Shown here piece by piece: positions 1-7,573 of a stretch of 9,492 nucleotides of DNA. Positions within the stretch are counted from its first letter, which is position 1; the number at the start of each line of letters is the position of its first letter. The stretch lies in contig DSBF01000324.1 of assembly GCA_011049495.1 (NCBI GenBank), positions 1 to 9,492 of the forward strand, given 5' to 3'. The notes under the pieces were generated by a model. The model saw nothing but the letters and a program-made list of their open reading frames with translations. It was not told the DNA's origin and made no database searches. This stretch comes from Ignavibacteria bacterium. GTDB taxonomy: Bacteria > Bacteroidota > Ignavibacteria > Ignavibacteriales > Melioribacteraceae. The position numbers and the translations under genes are program-made.

Positions 1-47
1 ATAACGATAATTAATATTTTCCCAAATTAATTATTAAAGGAGGTCTT

Positions 48-101
48 ATGAGAATATTCTTACTATTCTATTTAAAAATATTTTTCAAACCTATTTATTA
101 A
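48..101 (+). CDS. Possible 17-aa leader peptide / micro-ORF upstream of the lipoprotein gene
   Basis: A complete ATG-to-TAA reading frame encodes MRIFLLFYLKIFFKPIY. It is preceded by a full AAAGGAGG Shine-Dalgarno sequence (36-43) four bases before the ATG. The peptide is strongly hydrophobic and rich in aromatic residues (four Phe, two Tyr), with three Lys/Arg-type charges, so it could insert in the membrane. Its TAA stop (99-101) overlaps the first base of the AGGAGG that serves the next gene, an arrangement that would favour translational coupling. The frame is the same as that of the lipoprotein and is separated from it only by this stop and three more codons. It may be a real small protein, a coupling leader, or a decayed alternative start. 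I recognise no family; only the RBS and the arrangement support it. Confidence 0.4.
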   Translation: MRIFLLFYLKIFFKPIY

Positions 102-106
102 GGAGG
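101..106 (+). promoter_or_regulatory. Shine-Dalgarno AGGAGG overlapping the stop of the micro-ORF
   Basis: A perfect AGGAGG lies four bases upstream of the ATG at 111 and fixes that start. Its first A is also the last base of the TAA stop of the 17-codon ORF. A ribosome terminating on the micro-ORF would therefore sit directly on this site. The context TTATTAAGGAGG (95-106) nearly repeats TTATTAAAGGAGG (31-43) in front of the micro-ORF. Confidence 0.75.
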
Positions 107-110
107 CATT

Positions 111-515
111 ATGACAAAAATTATTACGAAGAAGTTACTTTCTTTAATACTAAGCAGTGTCATCATAATGCTGTTTATCTCCAGTTGTGTTGATACTGAC
201 GTGGTTAATATTCCAACAAATTTTACGGATTTAAAAAGCAAAGTAAGGTTTGTTAATCAAGTAGCGGGTGCAGATGCTGTAGTTTCGGTTGAAGGCACCC
301 AGGTTGGCACTATTCCCCCTGATGGTTCAAGTTCCTATATAGAATTTGCTGCAGGGAGAAAAAGAGTTACAGCAAGTTATTCATCCGGTCCTAATGTAGA
401 AGATAACTTGTCATTCGATACCGATTATAAAATTACTTTTTCAATTGTTGAAGACCCGGTTACAGGAGAGCGATATTTCCAAAAGAATTTGGACGGCTAT
501 GTTTGGAATGATTAA
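111..515 (+). CDS. Small exported lipoprotein, DUF4397-like
   Basis: The 134-aa product starts with a lipoprotein signal: a Lys-rich n-region (residues 3-8), a hydrophobic core (9-23) and a lipobox ISSC with Cys26 as the lipidation site. An Asp at +2 (V27, D28) gives no clear sorting signal in this phylum. After a short linker, the segment from about residue 43 (KVRFVNQVAGADAVVSVEG) resembles the opening strands of DUF4397 domains. These are small beta-sandwich modules common in Bacteroidota lipoproteins. The predicted mature part, about 109 residues, is short for one DUF4397 copy, and the match is by eye only. The only Cys is the lipobox one. It is the first full-length gene of the run, 63 bases before the receptor-type barrel, so it could be an accessory lipoprotein of that barrel. 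It is too small to be a SusD-type protein. Function unknown. Confidence 0.8.
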   Translation: MTKIITKKLLSLILSSVIIMLFISSCVDTDVVNIPTNFTDLKSKVRFVNQVAGADAVVSVEGTQVGTIPPDGSSSYIEFAAGRKRVTASYSSGPNVEDNLSFDTDYKITFSIVEDPVTGERYFQKNLDGYVWND

Positions 516-567
516 TACAGTATGCTGATTCTTAATAAGCAATTTTTTGTTTTTGAAAAAAAAATTC

Positions 568-572
568 GGAGG
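568..572 (+). promoter_or_regulatory. Shine-Dalgarno GGAGG that sets the receptor start at 579
   Basis: GGAGG lies six bases before the ATG at 579. An in-frame ATG at 522 would add 19 residues ahead of the signal peptide, lies only six bases after the preceding stop, and has no such site in front of it. The start at 579 gives a normal signal peptide, so it is preferred. Confidence 0.85.
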
Positions 573-578
573 AATTAT

Positions 579-3500
579 ATGTATAAGAGAATTTTTGCTT
601 TCACTGTATCTTTCTTAGTTCTTAACATTGCAGTTTTCTCTCAAACCGGAAAGATTACAGGGAAAGTAACAGATAGTCAAACTGGTGAGCCTTTAATAGG
701 AGCAAATATAATTGTACTAAATACAGAGTACGGTAGTGCAACTAACCTAAACGGAGAATATTTAATTCATAATGTACCGCCAGGAATTTATAGTCTTCGT
801 GGATCATTTATAGGTTATCAGAGTGTTACTATTCAAAATATTAGAGTTGTTTCAGGTTTGACGCAAGAGGTAGATTTTCCACTCCCTTCTTCAGCTATTG
901 CTACCGAAGAAATTGTAATTGTGTCTGAACGACCGTTAATCGAAAAAAGTTCAACTAATGCATTGAGAATTGTCGATTCGGAATCAATTGAAAGCTTACC
1001 TACAAGAGATTTAGATAAAATTGCTGCTCTGCAGCCGGGAGTTGTTTTGCAAAATAATTTGATAACCATTAGAGGAAGCAGGCCTGATGAGACAGGCTAT
1101 ATGGTTGAAGGAGCCGATGTTAAAAATGCAATCAGTAGAGATGGTGGTTCTCTTGTTAGCATTACAACTGATGCTATTCAAGAAATCCTTATTCAAGCTG
1201 GAGGTTATAACGCAGAATTTGGCGGGGCTAATGCGGGTATTATTCAAAGCAACTTAAAAACAGGTAAAGATGTTTACAATTTCTCTCTTCGTGCTGAGAC
1301 CGATAATTTCGGTAATTATCCCGGCGATAAATTTTTAGGTTCATATTCTTATGGGTATACGAATCTTGTTGTTACCGCAAGCGGACCGGTAATTACAAAC
1401 AGAGTGAAATTCTTTGTATCGCTTGAAAATAATTTTATGCGTGATTTTAACCCGGCGTTCTTTACCGGTAATCCTACTGCTTTTTCAGACGGCGCTTTAT
1501 TTGATACAACAAGAGTTTATGATTCAGGCGCTTCAGGCGGGAACCCTAACGAATACCAAATACTAAAATGGCAAGATGGTAATATCCCAGGAAATTTTAG
1601 AAACCGTTACACTTTTAACGGAACTGCCCTTGTTGATTTGGATCCTGTAGTTTTAAAATTATCGGGTGCATTTACTAATCAAGAACAAAGAAGAAATTCT
1701 GTAGCGAACATACCGCATATTATTAATATTTTTAATACGGAAAGATATCCTTTAACCGATAACTCTGATTTATTGCTGAGTTTAAAAGGGATTTACTTTA
1801 TTGATAAGGATATGTTCTTAGAAGGTAATGTAAGCTATGTTGATAGAAGATCCAAAACTTATGATCCGTTCTTTAAAGACGATGTTCTTTCTTATAATGA
1901 TAGTCTTAAAGGTGCTCAGTATGGTTGGGAATATGCCGGTTTATATTCTGCCCCTTATCCATACGATTTTTACGGATTTCCATTTAATAGACCCGGAACA
2001 AACCTTACAAACTATGAGAAGTCGCACTTTAGTTATTGGGGTGGATCATTAGCATTTACAGCCCAATTAAATAATCATGAATTTAAAGCTGGAGGGTCTT
2101 TTCAGTATTGGACAACAAGATATTACCTTGTTACTAGTACCGGGTCACTTCTGAGAAATATAAGAACTAATCCAGATTTAGTAAGAACAACAGATGACCT
2201 TATTGCTTATTTACAGAATTTCAATTCAAGTAATTTTAATAATTACGGTTACGATTTATTTGGTAGAGTTGTTGATGATGAAAACAGTCCGTATGCACCT
2301 AAACATCCGGTTTTTGCTTCGGCTTATTTGCAAGATAAATTTGAATCCGATGATTTAATTATCAATGCAGGGTTCAGATTTGATTACATTGATATGGATA
2401 GTTGGGCACTTGTTGATCCGTCTAATCCGAAATATGATGAAGATACAAAGCTTATATCGAAAGAATCTTTGACCGAGGGACGTACTTTCCAATATGTAAG
2501 CCCTCGTTTAGGTTTTTCTTTCCCTGTAACCGACCAAACTGTTTTTCACATGCAGTATGGTAAATTTGTTCAAGCTCCAAGCCTTGACCTTTCATATAGA
2601 GGAATGCATCAAGCAACTTCACAGCTTATTGGTGGTTTTGCCTTTACAAATCCCATTGCTTATGATCTTGAACCCGTTAGAACCACACAATATGAAATAG
2701 GGTTTACTCAACAATTTACTGATTTTGCAGCAGTTGATGTAACAGCCTTTTATAAAGATATAAAAGGACTTCCTGTTTATGCTTTTCAAGAAGTAATAGC
2801 GGGGGCATCGGTTGCGCAATATGCCGTTTATACTAACCAAGATTTTGCTACAACAAAAGGTGTTGAGGTAAACTTAAAAACTAGAAGAGTTGAAAGAGTT
2901 AGAGCGGAAATTAACTATACATATACAGATGCAAAAGGAACAAATTCATTTGCCCAAAGTGGGTTTGGTTCTGTACAGGTTAACAATAATGTTCCTACTG
3001 TAATTGTTCCGCTTGAATATGATCAAACACATAGAGGTTCTATAGTGTTGGATTATCGTTTTGGAAAAGATGATGGTGGTCCCATACTTGAACAGCTTGG
3101 TCTTAATGTATTATTTAGTTTTAATAGTGGTCATCCATTTACTTTTGCTCAAATGCCGGCTGGATTAGGACAGCAATCACCCGACCTTGGGTTTGTTATA
3201 GGAAACGATACAAGACAAAGAGTACCTGCCGGACCGATTAATTCAACTACAACGCCATGGGTTTATAATATTGATTTAAGAATTGATAAGTCTTTTTCTG
3301 TTTTTGACTTGAATTTTAACGTGTATCTGTATGTTGAAAATCTACTTAATACAAGAAACGTAATTAATGTATATGATCATACCGGTAACGGCTATGATGA
3401 TGGATTCTTGGGTTCCCCTGCAGCAGAAGGTGTGATTTCCGGGGCAAGATTTACCGAAAGATTTGTCGATTTGTATGAAGCTATTAATTTGGAAAATCGG

Positions 3501-3581
3501 CAGCATTATTTACGTCAAAAAGGCTATGATATTTTTGATAGCCCAAGACAATTGCGTTTTGGTGTTTTGATCGATTTTTAA
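579..3581 (+). CDS. TonB-dependent-receptor-type outer-membrane protein with N-terminal carboxypeptidase regulatory-like domain
   Basis: The 1000-aa product (start at 579 chosen by RBS and signal peptide) has a signal peptide MYKRIFAFTVSFLVLNIAVFS, with cleavage likely before Q22. Residues 24 to about 108 form a CarboxypepD_reg-like beta-sandwich, showing the usual GKVTDSQTGEPLIGANI start and the GEYLIHNVPPGIYSL motif. Residues 109-115 (TEEIVIV) resemble the TonB-box/first plug strand. The plug follows, with LPTRDLDKIAALQPGV, IRGSRPDE (from about 164) and GGYNAEFGGANAGI (208-221). From about 225 to the end there are many alternating amphipathic strands, finishing in LRFGVLIDF with a terminal Phe, typical of barrel assembly signals. 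The length fits the family. It has no cysteine. No SusD-type partner follows; the next gene is a T9SS cargo, so the ligand cannot be inferred. It probably transports or binds an unknown ligand at the outer membrane, energised by TonB if the box is functional. The family call is firm, the function is not. Confidence 0.93.
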   Translation: MYKRIFAFTVSFLVLNIAVFSQTGKITGKVTDSQTGEPLIGANIIVLNTEYGSATNLNGEYLIHNVPPGIYSLRGSFIGYQSVTIQNIRVVSGLTQEVDFPLPSSAIATEEIVIVSERPLIEKSSTNALRIVDSESIESLPTRDLDKIAALQPGVVLQNNLITIRGSRPDETGYMVEGADVKNAISRDGGSLVSITTDAIQEILIQAGGYNAEFGGANAGIIQSNLKTGKDVYNFSLRAETDNFGNYPGDKFLGSYSYGYTNLVVTASGPVITNRVKFFVSLENNFMRDFNPAFFTGNPTAFSDGALFDTTRVYDSGASGGNPNEYQILKWQDGNIPGNFRNRYTFNGTALVDLDPVVLKLSGAFTNQEQRRNSVANIPHIINIFNTERYPLTDNSDLLLSLKGIYFIDKDMFLEGNVSYVDRRSKTYDPFFKDDVLSYNDSLKGAQYGWEYAGLYSAPYPYDFYGFPFNRPGTNLTNYEKSHFSYWGGSLAFTAQLNNHEFKAGGSFQYWTTRYYLVTSTGSLLRNIRTNPDLVRTTDDLIAYLQNFNSSNFNNYGYDLFGRVVDDENSPYAPKHPVFASAYLQDKFESDDLIINAGFRFDYIDMDSWALVDPSNPKYDEDTKLISKESLTEGRTFQYVSPRLGFSFPVTDQTVFHMQYGKFVQAPSLDLSYRGMHQATSQLIGGFAFTNPIAYDLEPVRTTQYEIGFTQQFTDFAAVDVTAFYKDIKGLPVYAFQEVIAGASVAQYAVYTNQDFATTKGVEVNLKTRRVERVRAEINYTYTDAKGTNSFAQSGFGSVQVNNNVPTVIVPLEYDQTHRGSIVLDYRFGKDDGGPILEQLGLNVLFSFNSGHPFTFAQMPAGLGQQSPDLGFVIGNDTRQRVPAGPINSTTTPWVYNIDLRIDKSFSVFDLNFNVYLYVENLLNTRNVINVYDHTGNGYDDGFLGSPAAEGVISGARFTERFVDLYEAINLENRQHYLRQKGYDIFDSPRQLRFGVLIDF

Positions 3582-3642
3582 TTATTAAAAACTCTTTTCC
3601 GGCAAAGGTCGTGAAAAATTGGAATGAAAATTAATAATTTGT

Positions 3643-3647
3643 GGAGG
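3643..3647 (+). promoter_or_regulatory. Shine-Dalgarno GGAGG that sets the cargo start at 3657
   Basis: GGAGG lies nine bases upstream of the ATG at 3657. The in-frame ATG at 3624 would place this motif inside the coding region and add 11 residues before a good signal peptide. An in-frame TTG at 3651 would be only three bases from the motif. The ATG at 3657 is the best start. Confidence 0.75.
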
Positions 3648-3656
3648 TTTTTGAAT

Positions 3657-6600
3657 ATGATAAAATATAACAAATTTGGCTTGGCGGGGTTTTTTAGACT
3701 GAGCTTGATTGTTGTCCTAATTAGTCTTTTTGTTTCACCCGATAATCTTTACGCTGATTTAAGGGAGACCGAAAAGAGTAAGGATAAAGTTCGTAAAAGC
3801 TCCGGTATTTACCTAATAACGCAAAATGATCCCATTACAAGTGTTATGAACATAAATAACATCACTTCTTTTGTGGATAACAAAGGTTTTCATAATTGGG
3901 TTATTGGGCAATCTTGGAATGGTACTTACCCAAAAGGAACTGCTGGAGTTGTTTTTTCAGAAGGTATTGTTTGGGGTGGAAAAGTAAAAGATGGAGCATC
4001 CCCAGAAATTAGAGTTGGTGGTAATACATACATCTCCGGAACTTCGGCTCTTGATAGGCTTTATAGAGTAAGACCTGATTATGAAACCGCTACCTTAATT
4101 GATGACGCTGCCAACTTTTTCATTAAAGCGCAAGGTGATGTTACTGATGGCGATGTTCAACAAATTCGTGCTCAATATGCTAAAGACTGGCAAGAATGGC
4201 CTGCTGATAAAGGCGCTCCTTTTGATGATGTAGATGGCGATGGTGTTTATAATCCGAATGTCGATATTCCAGGAATTCCCGGGGCATCACAAACATTGTG
4301 GATTCACTATAACGACGCTAATTCGGTTAATATTTACGGATCACCTCCAATAGGTCTTGAAGTTCAGGAAACTTATTGGGCTTATGCAGTTGCTAATCCT
4401 CTTGGTGATGCTATATTCAAAAAAGTTAATGTAGTTTATACTGGAACAGCAAACACCCCAAGTAATGCAGTTATTGAAGATATGTATCTTGCGCAATGGG
4501 CTGATACCGATCTTGGTACTTATTCAGACGACTTTGTGGCAGTAGACACAGCATTAAATCTTGGCTATACATATAACTCACTTACTACAGACGGCACATA
4601 TTTAAGCTTGGGAATGGCACCGCCTGCTGCCGGTTATGATTTTCTGCAAGGTGTTTCTCAATATACAGGTAACCCTAATGATAGTGCTATTGTTAATCTT
4701 AAATGGCGAAAAGGTTATAAGTATGTAAATAAAAAGCCACTCTCAACTTTTGTTTATTTTGCTGCTGGCGGTGCTTGGTCTGACCCCGAGCTGCAAGATT
4801 ATGTCGGTACTTTGCAATGGTATAATTTATTAAGAGGTTATCAACCGTTGGAAACTCAAACAGAATTTCCTCACCCAAGCGGTGGTACTGTTGGTGGAGA
4901 CGGTACTTATTTATTAGATGGTGATCCTGTGTTGGGTACTGGTTGGTTAGATGGTGTTGTTGAAACTGCCGGCGATAGAAGAATGGTAAACGTTACGGGA
5001 CCTTTTAATTTAGCAAAAGGTGATACGGCTGAAATTGTTGTTGCTTTATTAGGAGGACTTGGAAGTAATAATATCACAAGTATATCTGTTCTTAAATTTG
5101 CAGATAGATTTGTACAATTTGCATACGATAACTTATTTGATTTACCAATATTCCCTGCTCCTACGGTTAAGGTAACTAATTTGGATAACCAAGTTGTTTT
5201 GAATTGGGGAAGTAGTTTGGCAAATGTAACTGCTGTTGAAGGTGCTGAACCTAACGGTTACAAATTCCAGGGATATAATGTATATCAACTTCCATCATCT
5301 TCTGCAAGTCTTTCAAGTGCTATAAAAATTGCTACATACGATGTAATAGATGAAATTACTACTATTTTGGATGATCAACTCGATCAACAAAGCGGTGAAG
5401 TTCTTAAATTACCGGTTCAAGTCGGTAAAAATTCCGGTATTCAAAGGTCAATAGTAATTACTGAAGATAAAGTACGAAATCAGAAACTAAGAAACGGACA
5501 AGAATACTATTTTGCTGTTACTGCATACGGTTATAATCCCGATGAAACTTTACCATACAATGCTTTGGAATCTTCTTTGGAAGTGATAACTGCAATACCG
5601 CAGCCACCTAAACCGGGTGAAAGGTTAGGCGCCGGTGTTGGATCCGCAGTTGAATATGAACATGTTGGTACTGCTAATGCATCTTTGGATATCAAGGTAA
5701 TTGATCCTGAAGCACTTACCGGTCATCAGTACGAAGTATTTTTTGATCAACAACATTACTACTTAGCTGCCGATGGAACTTGGAAGAAAACCAATTATCC
5801 GGATTCAATAGGTATTCGTAAAGGAGGAAAGTATGGAACAGTTTCCGATGTTTCTCCTTCTACAATGAGCGGTGTTGGTGTTTATGCTGAAACTCCGGGC
5901 ACAATAAATTTAAAAATGACTATTGATCTCCAGTCTCCGGATTACGATTATATTGATGGTGTTAAATTAACATTTCCCGATGGAATAGTACTTAATAGTG
6001 CTTCAACCGTGGATAACTGTGCAAACGATGAAATTGAACCCGGTGTTATTATAGGTCAAACAGTGATGTGGGGTAATAATGATACTACAACTTTTGGGTG
6101 CTTTGACGGGAACCAATTACTTGAATTGAATGTGAGCTCTTTTACCCCGCCATTATCAATTGATTATATATTATATGATGACGGTTGGGCTACAGATTTT
6201 GGCCCACCATACGATACGTTAGGCGGTGGTGTTGTTCATGCCGAAGGTACTTTTGAAATTACCGAAATAACACACCAATTTGTTACGCAAAAGCACTGGA
6301 ATGTTAGAGATTTAGAAACAGGAGACGTTGTTCTTGAAGATCAAACCGTTCTTGGAGGAACTGATATTTATGCCAATGTTTTGGGACCCGGAGGTTCTTC
6401 CGGTTTAGGTTCCGATGTAGGTGTCAATGCTAATAATATTGTTGATGGGATGCTTATTGCTCTTGATGGGAGTTATGCTGCCCCCACAACACTTAGCATT
6501 GATAGAAGTGAGTCAATCATGAACGGTGATTACGATATGGATGATTTTACAATATTTGGTTATCCTGATGGCACTGCTGCAACATCATTACCTTTATATG

Positions 6601-7487
6601 GTGGAGCAGGTGGAACAACCGATATCGATATTTTACAATTAGATTATGAATTAAGATGGACAGGAGTTGAGGGGGATACCTTAATCAATGGTAATACAGT
6701 TTATATAACTAAATCAGGCGGCTCTTACGCGACAATTTTCGGAGCCAGCGGTTATTCAATTGCAGACCATCCATTAAATCCAAACCCGGGTTCAACTGAT
6801 CCTTTTGTTATACGAATTCCATTTGAGGTATGGAATATTGATAATGAAGAGCAAATTAATTTATTGATTTGGGATAGGAATGCTGCTGGCGAAAATGTCC
6901 CTACTCAATCCGGGTATAAGGTGTGGAATACAGATGACAGAGTTTATGTATGGGCAGTTAATACTCCATATACAACTACTCCAATAGACCCAGCATCTCA
7001 AACAGTTGCTGATAACGCAACTTGGAACTGGGCGTTCTTTGAATCACATTATGAAACCGGTGATGTTATTAGAATTTCTTATGCTAACCCATTGCAATTA
7101 GGTGTTGATAAATTTTTATTTAAAGCGCCTGATGGAATTAGTTTTTCTGGTGATAGACAAAAAGCCGATGTTGCTAAAATTAATGTCTTCCCAAATCCGT
7201 ACTATGGAACTCATTATAGGGAATTAACAAGACAAGGGAAATATGTAACCTTTAGTCACTTACCGCAAAAAGCTACTATAAGAATTTTTGATCTTTCAGG
7301 TGTTTTAGTAAGAACAATCAATAAAGATGATAATTCACAATTTATAAGATGGGAGCTTACTAATAATAATAATTATCCTGTAGCTAGTGGTATTTATGTT
7401 GTTCATGTTGATATGCCGGAAATTGGAAGTACAAAAATTCTAAAACTGGCAATTATTCAAGAAGAACAAATATTAAATGTTTATTAA
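3657..7487 (+). CDS. Large secreted multidomain protein with C-terminal type IX secretion sorting tail
   Basis: The 1276-aa product has a signal peptide (residues 1 to about 35, cleavage likely after NLYA). Residues 40-500 form a module I recognise from uncharacterised Bacteroidota/Ignavibacteria surface proteins. It contains an acidic DVDGDG run at 191-196, ASQTLWIHYND and the MYLAQWADTDLGTYSDD stretch. The acidic run may bind calcium. Residues about 501-648 look like a fibronectin type III fold (VVLNWGSS, GYKFQGYNVYQ, YYFAVTAYG). Later beta-rich repeats carry DPEALTGHQYEVFF (from 683), WNVRDLETGDVVL (from 881) and GDVIRISYANP (from 1135). The last 100 residues, from INVFPNPYYG (1175) through ATIRIFDLSG to SGIYVVHV, are a type A T9SS sorting domain. 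This is normally cleaved when the protein is attached to or released from the surface. Only two cysteines occur in the protein (788 and 815). No catalytic motif is visible, so a structural or binding role is more likely than an enzyme. It sits directly before the PorV-like gene. Confidence 0.88.
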   Translation: MIKYNKFGLAGFFRLSLIVVLISLFVSPDNLYADLRETEKSKDKVRKSSGIYLITQNDPITSVMNINNITSFVDNKGFHNWVIGQSWNGTYPKGTAGVVFSEGIVWGGKVKDGASPEIRVGGNTYISGTSALDRLYRVRPDYETATLIDDAANFFIKAQGDVTDGDVQQIRAQYAKDWQEWPADKGAPFDDVDGDGVYNPNVDIPGIPGASQTLWIHYNDANSVNIYGSPPIGLEVQETYWAYAVANPLGDAIFKKVNVVYTGTANTPSNAVIEDMYLAQWADTDLGTYSDDFVAVDTALNLGYTYNSLTTDGTYLSLGMAPPAAGYDFLQGVSQYTGNPNDSAIVNLKWRKGYKYVNKKPLSTFVYFAAGGAWSDPELQDYVGTLQWYNLLRGYQPLETQTEFPHPSGGTVGGDGTYLLDGDPVLGTGWLDGVVETAGDRRMVNVTGPFNLAKGDTAEIVVALLGGLGSNNITSISVLKFADRFVQFAYDNLFDLPIFPAPTVKVTNLDNQVVLNWGSSLANVTAVEGAEPNGYKFQGYNVYQLPSSSASLSSAIKIATYDVIDEITTILDDQLDQQSGEVLKLPVQVGKNSGIQRSIVITEDKVRNQKLRNGQEYYFAVTAYGYNPDETLPYNALESSLEVITAIPQPPKPGERLGAGVGSAVEYEHVGTANASLDIKVIDPEALTGHQYEVFFDQQHYYLAADGTWKKTNYPDSIGIRKGGKYGTVSDVSPSTMSGVGVYAETPGTINLKMTIDLQSPDYDYIDGVKLTFPDGIVLNSASTVDNCANDEIEPGVIIGQTVMWGNNDTTTFGCFDGNQLLELNVSSFTPPLSIDYILYDDGWATDFGPPYDTLGGGVVHAEGTFEITEITHQFVTQKHWNVRDLETGDVVLEDQTVLGGTDIYANVLGPGGSSGLGSDVGVNANNIVDGMLIALDGSYAAPTTLSIDRSESIMNGDYDMDDFTIFGYPDGTAATSLPLYGGAGGTTDIDILQLDYELRWTGVEGDTLINGNTVYITKSGGSYATIFGASGYSIADHPLNPNPGSTDPFVIRIPFEVWNIDNEEQINLLIWDRNAAGENVPTQSGYKVWNTDDRVYVWAVNTPYTTTPIDPASQTVADNATWNWAFFESHYETGDVIRISYANPLQLGVDKFLFKAPDGISFSGDRQKADVAKINVFPNPYYGTHYRELTRQGKYVTFSHLPQKATIRIFDLSGVLVRTINKDDNSQFIRWELTNNNNYPVASGIYVVHVDMPEIGSTKILKLAIIQEEQILNVY

Positions 7488-7510
7488 TTCTCTAATCTTG
7501 GAATCGTTTT

Positions 7511-7543
7511 TAATCCCTATAGTGTTGATTTCTAATGGGATTA
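7511..7543 (+). promoter_or_regulatory. Imperfect hairpin in the leader of the PorV-like gene
   Basis: TAATCCC (7511-7517) pairs exactly with GGGATTA (7537-7543). Inside, TAG (7520-7522) can pair with CTA (7532-7534) across a 2x2 internal loop. The structure ends 20 bases before the GGAGG at 7564-7568. No run of T follows, so it is not a clear terminator. It could stabilise the downstream message or partly reduce read-through. The pairing is seen in the sequence; a function is only inferred. Confidence 0.3.
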
Positions 7544-7573
7544 CGAAAAATTTAATTTTAATCGGAGGAAAAA

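Noticed and set aside
541..566. Inverted T-run/A-run before the receptor gene as a terminator or hairpin
   Set aside because: The pairing is made only of A and T homopolymer runs, has no GC in the stem, and is followed by a strong RBS rather than a T-tract.
833..1247. Minus-strand frames of about 78 codons inside the receptor gene
   Set aside because: They overlap a firmly supported coding region, have no RBS or recognisable domains, and are shadows of the real frame.
3580..3639. AATTATTAA (3580-3588) and TTAATAATT (3631-3639) as a hairpin after the receptor gene
   Set aside because: It is a nine-base AT-only match with a loop of over 40 bases; such matches are expected by chance in this AT-rich gap.
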